Assembly (NCBI GenBank): GCA_029891385.1
Contig: CM057233.1
Location: forward strand, 13,581,460-13,645,459
Source: Erythroxylum novogranatense
Lineage: Eukaryota; Streptophyta; Magnoliopsida; Malpighiales; Erythroxylaceae
DNA length: 64,000 nucleotides
Reading direction: 5' to 3'
Shown: piece by piece, positions 1-11,672 of the stretch
How positions within the stretch are numbered: the stretch's first letter is position 1
How the letters are laid out: each line of letters begins with the position of its first letter
The notes under the pieces: generated by a model
Seen by the model: only the letters and a program-made list of their open reading frames with translations
What the model was told of the DNA's origin: nothing
Database searches by the model: none
Program-made: the position numbers and the translations under genes

Positions 1-19
1 ACTGAAAGAAGACGATAAG

Positions 20-702
20 ATGTTCTACGATGTCTTGAGGGATGCAGCTACTAAGCCATATCCCACGAAAATATCCAGCAAACCATGCACTATTTATCCC
101 ATCACAGAACAGTCGATAATAAAGGTTGTACCAGACATTCAGCCAAGATATCCTTTGAATTTGAATAAAGGGAAATTGAAGCTATTTCCTGAAAAAGAAA
201 TCAATGATAATCTGTTCGCAGATCAAATTGCAGAAGAAGTGCGAAAAATTGATGAGGCATGCACTTCGACAGAGATTTCAGACGGAGTTAATTGTAGCTT
301 TACAGACAAGAATGAAGACTGTCCAGTAAGGGGAAGACTGATAACAGGGATATTTGTTGAATCACTTGTCCAGACAGTTTTGCGTATTAGGCCCTTATCT
401 AATACTCTGTCTATACAAGTGAAGGCATACCCTTGCAAGGAAGGCGATTGCTTATGCTACCCGCTCCCATGAGTTGGACATCCGAGTCAAATGTATTCAT
501 TAGTCCACCAACTATTGAGATTAATGAAGATTACATCCCTCCCTCGGACGCATATGCTACAAAAATTGCGTTCACTTCACCCTCAGTAGAGAATGATCAA
601 TCCTCTTCACCGCTGGCCTCACAAGCTGAAATCAGCAAATTACGCGGAGAAGTCAACGAAATAAAGGAGACGATGAATGATTTGAAGAAGAGGATGACAT
701 AA
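20..702 (+). pseudogene. C-terminal part of the extra 3' (env-like) ORF, copy 1
   Basis: Two overlapping reading frames (20-472, then 433-702) together match, in order, the end of the second SIRE-like copy at 39020-39709, so a frameshift lies near 430-470. Matching landmarks include VLRDAATKPY, IYPITE, VVPDIQP, RPLSNTLSI and a C-terminal segment with heptad-like spacing (LRGEVNEIKE) that could form a coiled coil. I see no signal peptide or membrane helix in this part. SIRE-type elements often carry such an additional ORF of uncertain function, sometimes called envelope-like. The name rests on position and on similarity between the two copies, not on a demonstrated role. Confidence 0.7.
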
Positions 703-928
703 TTGTTGAAGAGCCATCGTCATTAATCATTTTTTATTATAACAAATAGGGGAGAAGGGAATGAGTAGAGGAGGAGAAAAAAATGTTCAGAAAAGAATTT
801 CAAAAGATGTGACTGAAGCAGACGAAGAAAAGAAAAGAAAAGAAGAATTCTGAAGATAAGTGTTTTTTTCTTTTATAAACATTGTATTTTGTTTTTTGTT
901 TTCTTTTTGTATATAATTTGTTATCATC
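703..928 (+). other. 3' untranslated stretch of SIRE-like copy 1
   Basis: Purine-rich, non-coding sequence between the extra ORF and the polypurine tract. It matches 39710-39945 of copy 2. I see no gene in it. Confidence 0.7.
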
Positions 929-942
929 AAAAAGGGGGAGAT
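929..942 (+). promoter_or_regulatory. Polypurine tract, SIRE-like copy 1
   Basis: AAAAAGGGGGAGAT lies directly 5' of the LTR start TGTTAAGTC. It is the expected plus-strand primer, and the equivalent tract at 39946-39959 in copy 2 is nearly identical. Confidence 0.85.
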
Positions 943-1957
943 TGTTAAGTCAAAATGACTTCATTTAGATATAATTTTGATGTATAACAAAGAGAACAAT
1001 AAAAGAAAAACAAAAAGCGAAGCAATACAATACAAACGGCAACATGCATAAAGTAGCGAAGATGCAGATGAATATAAATAAGACGAAGACGCAGACGAAA
1101 AAAGAAATACAGAGCAGATACGCATACGAATACGCATACACAAAATAAAAAGCAGTGAAGAGGCAATTGAAAGAGCAGATCTGAGCAGAACAAGCAGAAA
1201 AAAAAAACAGACGCAAACATAGAAACACAGACGTAAAAGATATAGACGGAGAAAGACAGACGCAGAATTCAAAAAAGAAGACGCAAGAGTCAGTTCGGAT
1301 TAGTTACAAAACTCAACTGATTAACCGTTTTCTTAAAGATTCAAGAAACAAGATTCAAGAAGCAATAATCCAGAAACAAGAATCAAGAAGCAGTTGGAGA
1401 CGAAGGCTATAAATACAAGTCGAAGTCGAAGATTGCAAAGTTAGTTAAAAAATTGGCTGAATTACATCTACGCGATCGTAAAAAGCATACTGAGCAAATT
1501 AGCCGAGAGCTATTTTACTGTAACAAGTTTTCAAACACTTTTCTATGAGAAAGTAAAGTAAAGCCCTGCAGAGGCTAAGTGTGAAAGAATCTTGATTGTA
1601 GAGACCTGAAGAGGCTCGTAAAGAATACTTGTAAAAGTTAAAGAGATAGTGAAATCTCATAAAGAATTCTGAGGACTGGACGTAGCCCACGGTTTGGGGT
1701 GAACTAGGATAAATCATTGTGTCAACTACTCTTACTCTATCTCTCTTTTAGATTCAAGTTTTATCATTACTTAGTTCGTAAACAAAGTTTTCAAAGTTTT
1801 GATTAATTAGAATCTATCAGAAGTTCTGTAAAAGAATCTTATTTCTAACAAATAGTTTTTGAAAGAATTTCAAAAAGGGGAGTACACAATTCAACCCCCC
1901 TTCTCATGCATTCTTATATTGTTTTCTAAGTATTGTATTAACGTGTGATTCACTTCA
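943..1957 (+). repeat. 3' LTR, SIRE-like copy 1
   Basis: About 1015 bp, starting TGTTAAGTCAAAATGAC and ending GATTCACTTCA. It matches the two LTRs of copy 2 (19938-20900 and 39960-40847) over its length. The first third is purine-rich, with degenerate repeats around AAAATAAAAAGCAG. The last part contains the shared tract CAATTCAACCCCCCTTCTC. It is somewhat longer and more diverged than the copy 2 LTRs. Confidence 0.85.
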
Positions 1958-2144
1958 CATCTAAGAAAGTTATGAGGAAGAGCTCATTATGTTAAATGAG
2001 GGGGAGCTTACGCAGTTGCACTCTTTTTTCCTCATCATGGTTTTTATCCTACTAGGTTTTTCCTGATAAGGTTTTTAACGAGGCAACACCAAATGCGTAT
2101 CAAGGCCAGATAAAAAAATAATTATATGGCACACCAAGGGGGAG
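1958..2144 (+). other. 3' tail and polypurine tract of a different Copia element
   Basis: The sequence reads CCTCATCATGG, then TTTTTCCTGATAAGG and TTTTTAACGAGGCA, a run of words commonly found just upstream of the 3' LTR in plant Copia elements. It ends in the purine tract AAGGGGGAG at 2136-2144, next to the LTR at 2145. The SIRE-like copy 1 therefore inserted close to the 3' end of an older Copia. No coding sequence is visible here. Confidence 0.65.
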
Positions 2145-2703
2145 TGTTATAAAAGATAGAAATAATATGGTGTGCCACTAATTGTTAATACACCACTTAA
2201 TTGTTAATGCACCAAATGCACCACTTAATTGTTAGTGTACCAAATGCACCACTTAATAGTTAGTGTACCACTTCTATTATCATGATAGTATTTTATTAGA
2301 AATTTTGTACTATAAATAGAAGGATTAACTTGCTGTAAGTGACACCAATTTATAAGAAGAATTCTCCTCTCCCAAATATTCTTAAATTTTAGTTTCGGTT
2401 TTATAACAAGAAAGTAATTTTTTAGGATATTTTTAGGAAACATTTTCTTTAAAAAGGTGAATAAAAAAATATTGAGGATATTATCTTAGGAGTAATAAAT
2501 TTGGGTAACACCTTGTGTATGAGTTTCTCTATTTTGTTATGTTATTTTTTACTCTTTGTACTTATTACTTTCATTAGTAGAAGATTTATTCAGAGTTTAG
2601 CCTGTGGATATAACTCAAATTAAAAGGTAAACCACGTTAAATTTCTATGTATTATTTCTTTGTTTATTTTACCTGTAGGATATAATTAGTAATTTTCCTA
2701 ACA
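2145..2703 (+). repeat. Copia LTR with polypurine tract upstream and primer site downstream
   Basis: 559 bp, TGTTATAAAAG to TTTTCCTAACA. A purine tract abuts its 5' end, as for a 3' LTR, and a primer-binding site abuts its 3' end, as for a 5' LTR. Its 3' half resembles the LTR at 17422-17889, for example GAGGATATTATCTTAG and GGAAGATTTATTC-type words. The 5' halves differ strongly. It begins with short AT-rich repeats of the word CACCACTTAATTGTTA. Confidence 0.75.
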
Positions 2704-2705
2704 AG

Positions 2706-2717
2706 TGGTATCAGAGC
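2706..2717 (+). promoter_or_regulatory. Primer-binding site, Copia A
   Basis: TGGTATCAGAGC, complementary to the 3' end of initiator methionine tRNA, lies two bases after the LTR end. This is the usual plant Copia primer site. Confidence 0.9.
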
Positions 2718-2730
2718 TAGGTTTGGTTCT

Positions 2731-4525
2731 GTGTCAAAGCATTTCTCATCGAAGATGAAGGCAAAAATAAGTAAGAAGATTAGCTTAAATGGCTCCAACT
2801 ATCACATATGCAAGAACAAGATAAAAGATCTTTTGTTCATCATAAAAATGCATTTATGGATGTTTACCACTGTAAAATTCAAAAATAAATCGAACAAAAA
2901 GCTGGCATTTGAGCATGAGCAGGTATGTAGTTTTATCCATCAATTTGTTAAAGACAATGTGTATAACCATATCTGTAACGAGACTCATATATGGATGCTG
3001 TAGAAGAAGCTCGAGGAGTTGTATGCCTCAAAAATCGGTAACAATAAATTATTTTACATGACAAAATTAGTGCAAATAAAATATTGAGAAGGGACCTCTA
3101 TGGTAGATCATTTGAATGCATTTCAAGGGATCACGAGTGCTTGCTCTTTGCTTGCTTACCTCCCCACCAGACTTTTGGGAGACTTTGAAGATTTCAATTA
3201 CCAATGTTGAAGTTGACGGTGTTGTTAATATGGAATCTGTAAAAAATGGAATTTCAATGAAGAGATGACACGAAGATCATAGAGTTCGGTCTCTTCAATA
3301 CAATCAAAAGTTTTGGCCACAAGTTCCAAGGGAGAAGCAAATCTAAAGGTCTAAGTTCTAGAGATAAGAGCAAAGGAAGATCAAATAAATATGCAAACAT
3401 TAAGTGTAATCACAGCAAGATGAAGGGTCATATCAAAAGGTTCTGCCAAAAATTCAAAGAAGAAAAGAATAAAAGCAAAGAAGTTAAGAAAGATGATAGC
3501 AGAGATGATGAACACGTATTGACGGTTACCACTATTGTTGACTTTTACATTGTTTCATATGATAATGATGTGAATAGTTCATCTTATGAGTTCAACTGGA
3601 TAGGTGACAATGGTGCCACTATTCATGCAACATTAAATAAAGAACTCTTTATAAACAAGGAGATTTTGGTGTTGTTAAAATCGGAAATAGTGGTTTGGCC
3701 AAAAAATTTTTAAAAAGGTGATATTTACTTCGAGAAAAAAAATGGCATAAGATTGCCTCTAAAAGATGTTAAACATGTTTCTGATCTTCCCCTAAATCTA
3801 ATCTCTATTGGCATACTTGATGATGAAGGTTTTTGCATCACTTTCAAATATGGCAAATGGAAACTTACTAAAGGCTCCTTGGTAATCGCCAAAGGTAAGA
3901 AGTGCAAATTTGTACATGACGCAAGCAAAGCTCTCCAATGATGTGATGAATCTAGTGGAAAAAAGTGGCGCAATTGAATTGTGGCACATAAGACTTGATC
4001 ATATCAATGAAAAGGGAATGACTCAGTTGGTGAAAAGGAATGCATTATTTATAATTGACTAGTTGCAGTTAAAGAAGTATGTTAATTGTCTAGTAGCAAA
4101 GCAAAATATAGTTGCTTTCAAAAGTTCCCCTCCTTCCAGAATGAAGAAGGTGTTGGATTTGGTACAGTCAGGTCTATATGGGCCAATGACAAAGTCACTA
4201 AGTGGTGCTCAATATTTTATGACTTTCATTAATGACCATTCTAGGAAGATGTGGGTATACACCTTAAAGGCTAAAGATCAAGTTCTAAATGTTTTAAAGC
4301 AATTCCATGCCTCAGTTGAAAGACAAAGTGGGAAGAATCTGAAATGCATTCAAATAGACAATAGTGGAGAATACACTAGACCATTTGACGTTTATTGTAA
4401 AGAGTATGATATTCGACATTAGACTACTCCTCCTAAGACACCGCAGTTGAATGGTTTAACTGATAGGATGAATAGAACCTTGATAGAAAGAGTTAGATAC
4501 CTACTCTCACATACAGAGTTGCCTA
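2731..4525 (+). pseudogene. gag-protease-integrase remnant of Copia A
   Basis: Broken frames read, in order: a gag start with ISLNGSNYHICKNKI (canonical Copia gag has a similar L-x-G-x-N-Y-x-x-W motif); a degenerate knuckle CNHSKMKGHIKRFC near 3410 that lacks its second Cys; a protease motif WIGDNGATIHAT near 3597, where the usual D-S-G-A is D-N-G-A; a pre-integrase segment LWHIRLDHINEKGM near 3980; and an integrase core from about 4130. In the integrase the first catalytic Asp appears to be Gly (VQSGLYGPM) and the Glu appears to be Asp (NGLTDRMNRTL). Stops and shifts are frequent. The reading stops at the insertion point of element B and continues at 13784. Confidence 0.8.
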
Positions 4526-6616
4526 TGTTAGAGTTATGTAAATATAGTGCCCTGGAAAGCAAGTGTATTTACATGTAACTTTATCTTCTTGATTCTGCTT
4601 TGTAATGAAAATATTTATTATTAATAAAACAAAAGAGTTTGGTTTTATCTGTATGAGCATTATATATCTGGTCATAAGGTACCAAGATTCATTTGTAAGT
4701 AATATACATATACATAGAGATGTATGGGAAACATGTATATTATTAGAATCAATTAATTGATTCACAGTTGAATAATCAAGTTGGTCGTTTGATTATGGTT
4801 TAGGCATCAGTGTTGCGATTTATCTCCATATAAGTAAAGGAGTTTACTTAAAGGGAATGATGAGTTTCATATCATGATAGTAGTAGACTATCGATAATGG
4901 CCTATTAAATGAATCGGAATCAAGTATGTTTTCAAGAATAAAGTGGGTGCGTTACTTTAATCTTAAAACATACAACTTAAGCATTCGCTTATTATGAACC
5001 ACAATCTTGATGAGTGGTGAACTCATATGTGTTTCATTATAATTCTTGATATGATCGGAATGGATTTTTACGAGGTATTAATCCGATGTCTGCGCATGTT
5101 GGAATTATTAATTGAAACATGTATCGAGAACATTCACTCGAATAAAGAGTTTATAGTGTTATCATCTCTTACAGATGTTTTAAGGAGATTTGGTGATTAA
5201 GCTGGCGCTTGATAGTTTGATGGACTAGCTACCCATCAAGTCTTAACACTAAGATGAGATCTTATGTGTTAATCACCATATAAAGTAAAATGAGAGATCT
5301 AGAAGGAAAAACCAACATAAGGGCAAAACGGTAATTTTACCCTTTGTTGTGCGGATGGCTATAATAAGGTTCTAAATAGAGTTTGCAATTGGACATATTC
5401 TCATAATATTTAATAATTCAAGAGTTCAACTAATTGTCTTTAGTGGAATGACATTTAGTTAATAAGCTAGAATTAGTTCCATGAGATTGAATTATTTACG
5501 GGCTTATTGGAGCTTGAATTATCAAAGTCCAATAAGATTCCCCGCTTGGCTTTAAGGAAGGTTATCAAGATAAGTAAAAAGTAGTTTGGAGGCTTTAGAA
5601 GTCCATAATTGAATGATGGGCTTATACTAATTAATGGTTAATTGGAAGCCCATATGTTCATTTAGAAATGGGCTTGTTTTGGTTTAATGTAATTGATTAG
5701 ATTAATTATATTAAAACAATTTTTTTAAATGGAGAAGAAGCAATTTCGAAATTGTGTTAGGTTAGATGTGTAACCACATTTGACATTAAAATACTAAATA
5801 AAGATGGTCTTTATTATGGTTCATCATTATTAAATGGAGTTATGAACTTACCATTAAATGGTTTAATGGTTGGCTTTTAATGTTGGCATGTAACCTATTT
5901 GCATTCATTAGATTAAAGATGAAAGATGTGCATTAGATGGACCATCTTCCTTCTTTCTTCTTGCCAAAACCGAAATGGGTATTCAATTATAGGTTATGGT
6001 CTTTTCAAATAGCCATTTTAAAGATAAATGAAGTCTCATTTATTGGCTATTTGATGAGTGATTAATGTAAGAAGTGATGCATTGGATGCTTCTCACTCTT
6101 TCCATTTGTGCATATTTCGAAATTGAGAGGTAAGAAAGGGTTCTTGCATGTTTTTTAGACATTCTCTCTTTTCATGCAAGATAGAATCGAAATTCCTAAG
6201 TAAAAGAATTGAAAGAGTTTCAATTTTGGTTCTTCTTCTTCTAAGAAAATCTCCTCCAAATTTTTTCTTCTCCTTTCCCACCAAAGGATTTTGTTAACCT
6301 AGTTGTCCTTGAAGAACAAGTGATAAATCTAATTGGTAGAGGATACTACTACAAGGAAGAAGATAGATTGCTAAAGGAAAAGACTCAAAGGCAAAGGATT
6401 TGGATCAAGAAGGAGAGGATAGCAATGAGGATTTAAAGTCATGGCGAAGGAGTCGGTAATTCCTTTTATCTTGTTCTTGGTTTTATTATCCTTATACCAT
6501 GTATGGATTAGCATATTGATTTGGATATATTGCTTCCGCTGCAAGATGATTTCTTAAAAAGTTTTGAAATCTATCGTTTCTCCAAACTAAGCATGTTTTC
6601 TTTTTCCGATCCAACA
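4526..6616 (+). repeat. 5' LTR of element B
   Basis: About 2091 bp, TGTTAGAGTTATG to CGATCCAACA. It aligns along its whole length with 11673-13778. Differences are mostly short clustered changes of one to four bases. No gene is visible in it. Confidence 0.92.
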
Positions 6617-6618
6617 AT

Positions 6619-6630
6619 TGGTATCAGAGA
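6619..6630 (+). promoter_or_regulatory. Primer-binding site, element B
   Basis: TGGTATCAGAGA lies two bases after the LTR end and is complementary to initiator Met tRNA with one mismatch at the end. Confidence 0.85.
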
Positions 6631-7761
6631 CGGTTTTTCATGCATGATTTCAGTTCCTATATGGTGGATGCATGGGTTGGCAATCTTTTTATGTATACTG
6701 CATATTTTTATGTGATAGAAATATATATAGTGTATGTTGCTCTTTTGGTTGTCCATAGAAGTTAAATTTTATCTTGTAAGATTTCTTCATTTGGTTGTAA
6801 CAAGGAGGGTGGTCTATCATCACCATGTTTCCTCCTTGGTTTCTTTTTTCTATTTTATTTGATTTTGTAATGTACAAATTGATGTAATGATGAAGGAGCA
6901 GCCATGGATTGAAGAAATAGAAAGGTAAAATTTTCGGTGTATCCTTTTGTGTTTTGGCATAAGTTTTGTGAAAACTAAGTTGCTGGAATTTTTGTTTCAA
7001 TGAATCATATTTCAGTTATGATTGGAAAACAAGTGCTGGTTTTTTGTTTCAAAGAATCCAATTTCGGTTTTGCTAAAATAATAAGTTCTTGTAATATGTG
7101 ATATTATGTGATTGCATGTCATTCATTATGTATGAGATATATAATGAAACAATATAGGATGGATAATAAATTGCATCTAGACAAGATGGTATTTAAAACT
7201 TAAAGCCCAAAAAGATTGAGTGGGTGAGGATGCTCCTGTGAGAGTCCACGGTCTCCAAATGATGGCCCGTTTGAATGTGGTGAAGTGTTACTCCCCATCG
7301 GAGGGCATGGATCCTAGATCTTGCATGGTTTGGGTCTCCTTAAGGATAAGTCCACTTAATGATAGAAAATATGACCTCCCACCGAGGCATGATTTGTAGG
7401 TATCTTTAGTGAATGAATCAAATGGTTATACACTCAACATTTTTATCAATAAACCGCCCACCGTAGCTCATTGGTAAAAGTATGGACCAAATTAAGACGC
7501 TTCTTAAAAATTGAGCATGAGATGCTTGGTAGTTTTTGAGTGGGAGGGTCCCGCTTTTTCTTTTAATAGATAAGATGGCCCACCGTCACTTGATACATTA
7601 TAGATAAGAAAATAAGCGTCAGTATAATGTTTTAATTTTTAAGTTTTGTTAAATCTATCATCATGCATACATGCATCATGATTTTATACAAAGTTCCATA
7701 AATTGTTGACTAGTATGCTCATGTTTTAATAATTTATATTTTGGACATAATCAACCACAAA
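6631..7761 (+). other. Leader of element B
   Basis: About 1.1 kb of untranslated leader between the primer site and the gag start. I see no gene. It contains words such as CTCCCATCGGAGGGCATGG, with no obvious repeat array. Confidence 0.6.
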
Positions 7762-8580
7762 ATGAATCCACTCACCCCGCTCTCGACTAATAACAAATTG
7801 GAAAATGGAGACAAGTTTAATGAATGGAGACGTAACCTTGACATTGTTCTTCAATATGAGCGTATTTCATGGGTGTTAACTGAAAATGAGCCTACACCTC
7901 TAAGTGGAGATGCAACTCTGAGCAAGTCCAACAACATGGCGTTGGCGGAATCGCCGACAAGACTACTAAGTGTTATATTCGCCATCGTGACATATTCCAA
8001 AAGCAAATTGCTTGTATGAAAGCTGCTAGTAATGGTCCATCACCTACATGAGATGTTTGGTGTGAGGACTAGGTCTGCAAGAGTGAAAGCTATCAAACCT
8101 TTCATAATCTCGAGGCAGAAACACAGGTGAACGGTGCGGGATTACATGATGAAGGTAATCTCTGCGGTCCGAGGAAATTTGAGATGCTTAGGGCGGATAT
8201 GGATGCGGACACGCAGATGATTATGATCATCAATAGCTTAAACTCTTCTTTTCAGCAGTTTAAGTTGGACTATGAGCTTAATGACAAGGATTACACCTTG
8301 AGTGAGTTGATGAATACCCTCCAGAGCACGGAGGAAATATTGAATATTAAGGCTCATGGGCCGAAGCTAATGTAGCTTCTTCTGCTAAGCCAAGGTAAGG
8401 CAAGGAAAGAAGAAGGGTCCAATGAAAAGAAGGCCCAAATAGGGTCAAGGCCAAACCCATGAAAAAGAAGGCCAAAGAGAACATCAAAGGAAAGTGTTTC
8501 CTTTGTGATGAGATGGGCCACTTGAAAAGCATCCGATCTACTAGAGTCCCTCAAAAGCAAACAAGGTATGGGCTTCCTAA
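7762..8580 (+). pseudogene. gag remnant of element B
   Basis: I take the ATG at 7762 because it gives MNPLTPLSTNNKLENGDKF followed by EWRRNLDIVL, the typical Angela-type gag opening. Frames shift near 8020 and again near 8375. A UBN2-like segment reads ADMDADTQMIMIINSLNSSF near 8197. A zinc knuckle near 8490 reads KCFLCDEMGHLKS and lacks the final Cys. Confidence 0.8.
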
Positions 8581-8599
8581 GTTTGTTAGGAACTAGAAA

Positions 8600-9955
8600 T
8601 GTGGCAGATTTATCTACTTATTGGATATTAGATTAGGAGCCACTAACCATGTTTGTAATTCTTTGCGGGGTTCAATGAAGGAAAAGACTTCTAAAGGCCG
8701 ATTTCAAGTTAAGATAGCAGATGGTTCCTATGTTTCAATGAGAATCGGTGGGAGTAGTTATCTTGGACTTTCCTAGTGGTCATAGGTTATATTTGGAAGA
8801 TGTTTATTACATGCCAATGATTGTAAGGAACATCATTTCATTTTTTGTCTAATAAAATCTGGCTATTCCTTATATTTTGAAAAGGTTGTTTCAATATATG
8901 AGAATAAGGATTTTATTTGTGAAGCGATAATTAAACAAGGTTGTTTTTATAAAACCTATGAAAGGCTCACTAAACACCACATAATTGATAAAACCAAGAC
9001 AATCCAATATCTCTAGCATTAATTCAAAGTATCTCGTGGCATCTAAGGATGGGTCATATCAATGAGAAAAAGACTTGTGAGGCTAGTAAAGGATGGGATC
9101 CTTATGGGCTTGGATAGTGATCCATTACCCACTGTGAATCTTGTATTGAAGGAAAATGACAAAAGCCTCATTTCCTTCTAAAGGAAACATATTTGAATCC
9201 ACATTAGACATGGTACATCTTGATGTGTGGGCCCATGAATGTACAAGTTAGATGAGGTTATGAATATTTCATAATTTTTATAGATGATTACTCAAGACAT
9301 GGCTATTTGTATTTGATGCATAAAAGAGTGAATCTTTGAAAGTTCAAAGAATTCAAAGCTGAAGTGATAAGCAACAGCAAGCCATTAAAGCGACTTCAAT
9401 CGGATCGAGGTGGTGAGTATTTATCGGAGAGTTCAAGCAATATTTAATTGACAATAGAATTGTTTCCAATTTATCGACTCCTCGTACACCTCAACATAAT
9501 GGTGTAGCAGAGGAGAAATAGAACTCTATTGGAAATGGTAAGATCAATGATGTCCTATGCTAGCCTTCCATAATCGTTTCGGGATATGCCATACAAGCGA
9601 CAACATATCTTCTTAACTTTGCTCCATCCAAATCGGTGCCTAAAACACCTAGGGAGTTGTGGATGGCGAGTGCCTTCATTGAGGCACTTGAGGACTTAGG
9701 GCTGTCCAGCCCATGTTCTAAAGCCTGAATCCACAAAGATGGAACCAAGGTCGAAGTATGTTTATTTATAGGATATCCTACGGAACTCGAGGGTACTATT
9801 TTTACGATCCTCGTGATAGGAAGGTATTTGTGTCGACAAATGCAAACTTCTTAGAGGAAGAGTTTGTGAGAAATCACAAAGGAAGAAGTGAAGTAGTACT
9901 AAAGGAGTTAGCAATTTCATCTAAACCAAGAGTTGTTTTGGATATGACATAACAA
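8600..9955 (+). pseudogene. protease-integrase remnant of element B
   Basis: A protease-like segment reads LGATNHVCNSL near 8633. A pre-integrase segment near 9040 reads WHLRMGHINEKK. Integrase words follow, including STPRTPQHNGVAE near 9475, just before the Glu of the DDE triad. The C-terminal integrase part continues to about 9952, with YFYDPRDRKVFVSTNANFLE. Several stops and shifts make it non-functional. Confidence 0.8.
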
Positions 9956-11658
9956 GATGTCGAAATGGATTCAAGAGTTGAATCAGAAGTGCAACCTGAA
10001 CATCAAGATGTGCCTAGACGTAGTGAGAGGATTGTGAGACAACCAGATAGGTATGTGGGTTTAGGAAAAGGCTTAATTTCCATCTCAGACTAAGAAGAAA
10101 CATATCCCGTTACGTATACACAGGCTATTAATGATGTTGATGCAGGAAAATGGCTCAAGGAAATGGAATCAGAAATAGATTCTATGTATACTAATGAAGT
10201 CTGGGTCCTTGTAGATCTACCACGTGTCTAAAACCATAGGGTGTAAATGGATCTACAAAGGAAAAGGGATCGGATGGAAAGGTAGAGACCTTTAAAGCTA
10301 GATTGGTAGCTAAAGGCTATACTCAAAAGGAGGGTATAGACTACGAGGAGACTTTTCTCTGGTTGCCATGCTTAAGTCCATCGAGATTCTTTGGCCATAG
10401 ACCTATTTCGATTATGAAATATGGCAAATGGATGTCAAGACCGCATTCTGAATGGAGATCTTGAGGAGACCATTTATATGGCCCAACCGAAGGATTCATT
10501 GAGCTAGGTAATGAGCATAAGATTTGCAAGTTGCAAAGGTCCATTTATGGACTTAAGCAAACATCTAGGTCTTGGAACATTAGGTTTGATAAGGCTATCA
10601 AAACCTATGGGTTCATCAAAACCTAGATGAGCCTTGTGTTTACAAAAGAATACAAGAAGGTAAGGTTACTTTCTAATCATGTATGTTGATGACATTACGC
10701 TCATTGGGAATGATGTGGGAATGTTATCTGCGGTTAAGGATGGCTGAATGAGCAGTTTTCAATGAAGGATTTGGGAGAGGCTACCTATGTTCTAGGGATC
10801 AAACTTATAAGGGATCGTAAGAACAAGAAGATAGTTTTATCTCAACTAACTTATATTGAGAATATGCTCAATAAGTTAGCCATGCAAGATTCGAGAGGGG
10901 TTTCACTCCTACTATACATGGAATCAAACTTTCAAAGGAACAAGCACCTAAAACCCAAGAGGAGGTTGAGCGCATGCGTAACATTCCATATGCTTGGCAG
11001 TTGGTAGTTTGATGTATGCAATCTTGTGCACTAGACCGGATATCATTACAGTGATGGAATGGTAAGTAGATTTCAGTCCAATCCGAGAATGGAACATTGA
11101 ATTGCGGTTAAGTGTATATTTAAGTATCTTCGTGGGACGAAGAAGTTAATGCTTATTTACTCTGGAAGTAATCTTATTAACGGGATATCGGATTCGATTT
11201 CCAATCAGATGTTGATTCAAGAAATCAACTTCGGTTCTATATTTACTTTAGGAGGTGGAGCCATAGTTTGGAGGAGTGTCAAGCAATCTTGTATTGCTTG
11301 ATTCGACTATGGAGGTTGAGTATGTTCTTTGCTTGTGAAGCAAAGAAAGGAAGCGATCGCTCCGGAAGTTCCTAAATGATTTGGAGGTAGTTCGGAGGCA
11401 GAAAAAGCCATTACACTTCATTATGATAATAGTGGGGCAGTGGCTAATTCTAAAGAACCTCGGAACAACAAAGCTGCCAAACATATTGAGCGAAAGTATC
11501 ATCTCATAAGGGAGATAATACAACGTGCAGAAGAGGATGTGGTAAAGATTCCTACAGAGCAAAACCTTGCTGATCCGTTCACAAAGACATTGACTCAAAA
11601 GAGCTTTGAGGGTCACCTAGAAGGGATGGGAATGAAGGATATGTCAAACTTGCTTTAG
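9956..11658 (+). pseudogene. reverse transcriptase and RNase H remnant of element B
   Basis: RT begins near 10110. It includes [19 protein letters not shown] sequence near 10290, the catalytic YVDD box near 10680, and MKDLGEATYVLGIKLIRDR near 10762. RNase H ends with YHLIREIIQ and IPTEQNLADPFTK, stopping at 11658, three bases before the polypurine tract. At least five frame breaks are present. Confidence 0.85.
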
Positions 11659-11660
11659 GG

Positions 11661-11672
11661 CAAGTGGGAGAT
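11661..11672 (+). promoter_or_regulatory. Polypurine tract, element B
   Basis: CAAGTGGGAGAT abuts the 3' LTR start. This is the usual form in Angela-type elements, and element C carries the same tract. Confidence 0.85.

Larger units (their letters stand above)
1..1957 (+). mobile_element. SIRE-like Ty1/Copia element, copy 1 (3' part only)
   Basis: The window opens inside the extra 3' ORF of a Copia element. The ORF is followed by a non-coding stretch, a polypurine tract and an LTR. The same order and closely similar sequence recur at 37790-40847, where RT and RNase H lie upstream, which assigns this piece to the same family. Long LTRs of about 1 kb and an additional ORF between pol and the 3' LTR are typical of the SIRE/Maximus lineage. 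The 5' part lies outside the window, so the target duplication cannot be tested. Confidence 0.85.

Noticed and set aside
945..1272. Long minus-strand frames rich in Phe, Leu, Cys and Ser across the SIRE-like LTR
   Set aside because: They are the complement of the purine-rich U3 repeat, occur in several frames at once, and recur in the other LTR copies. They do not look like a protein.
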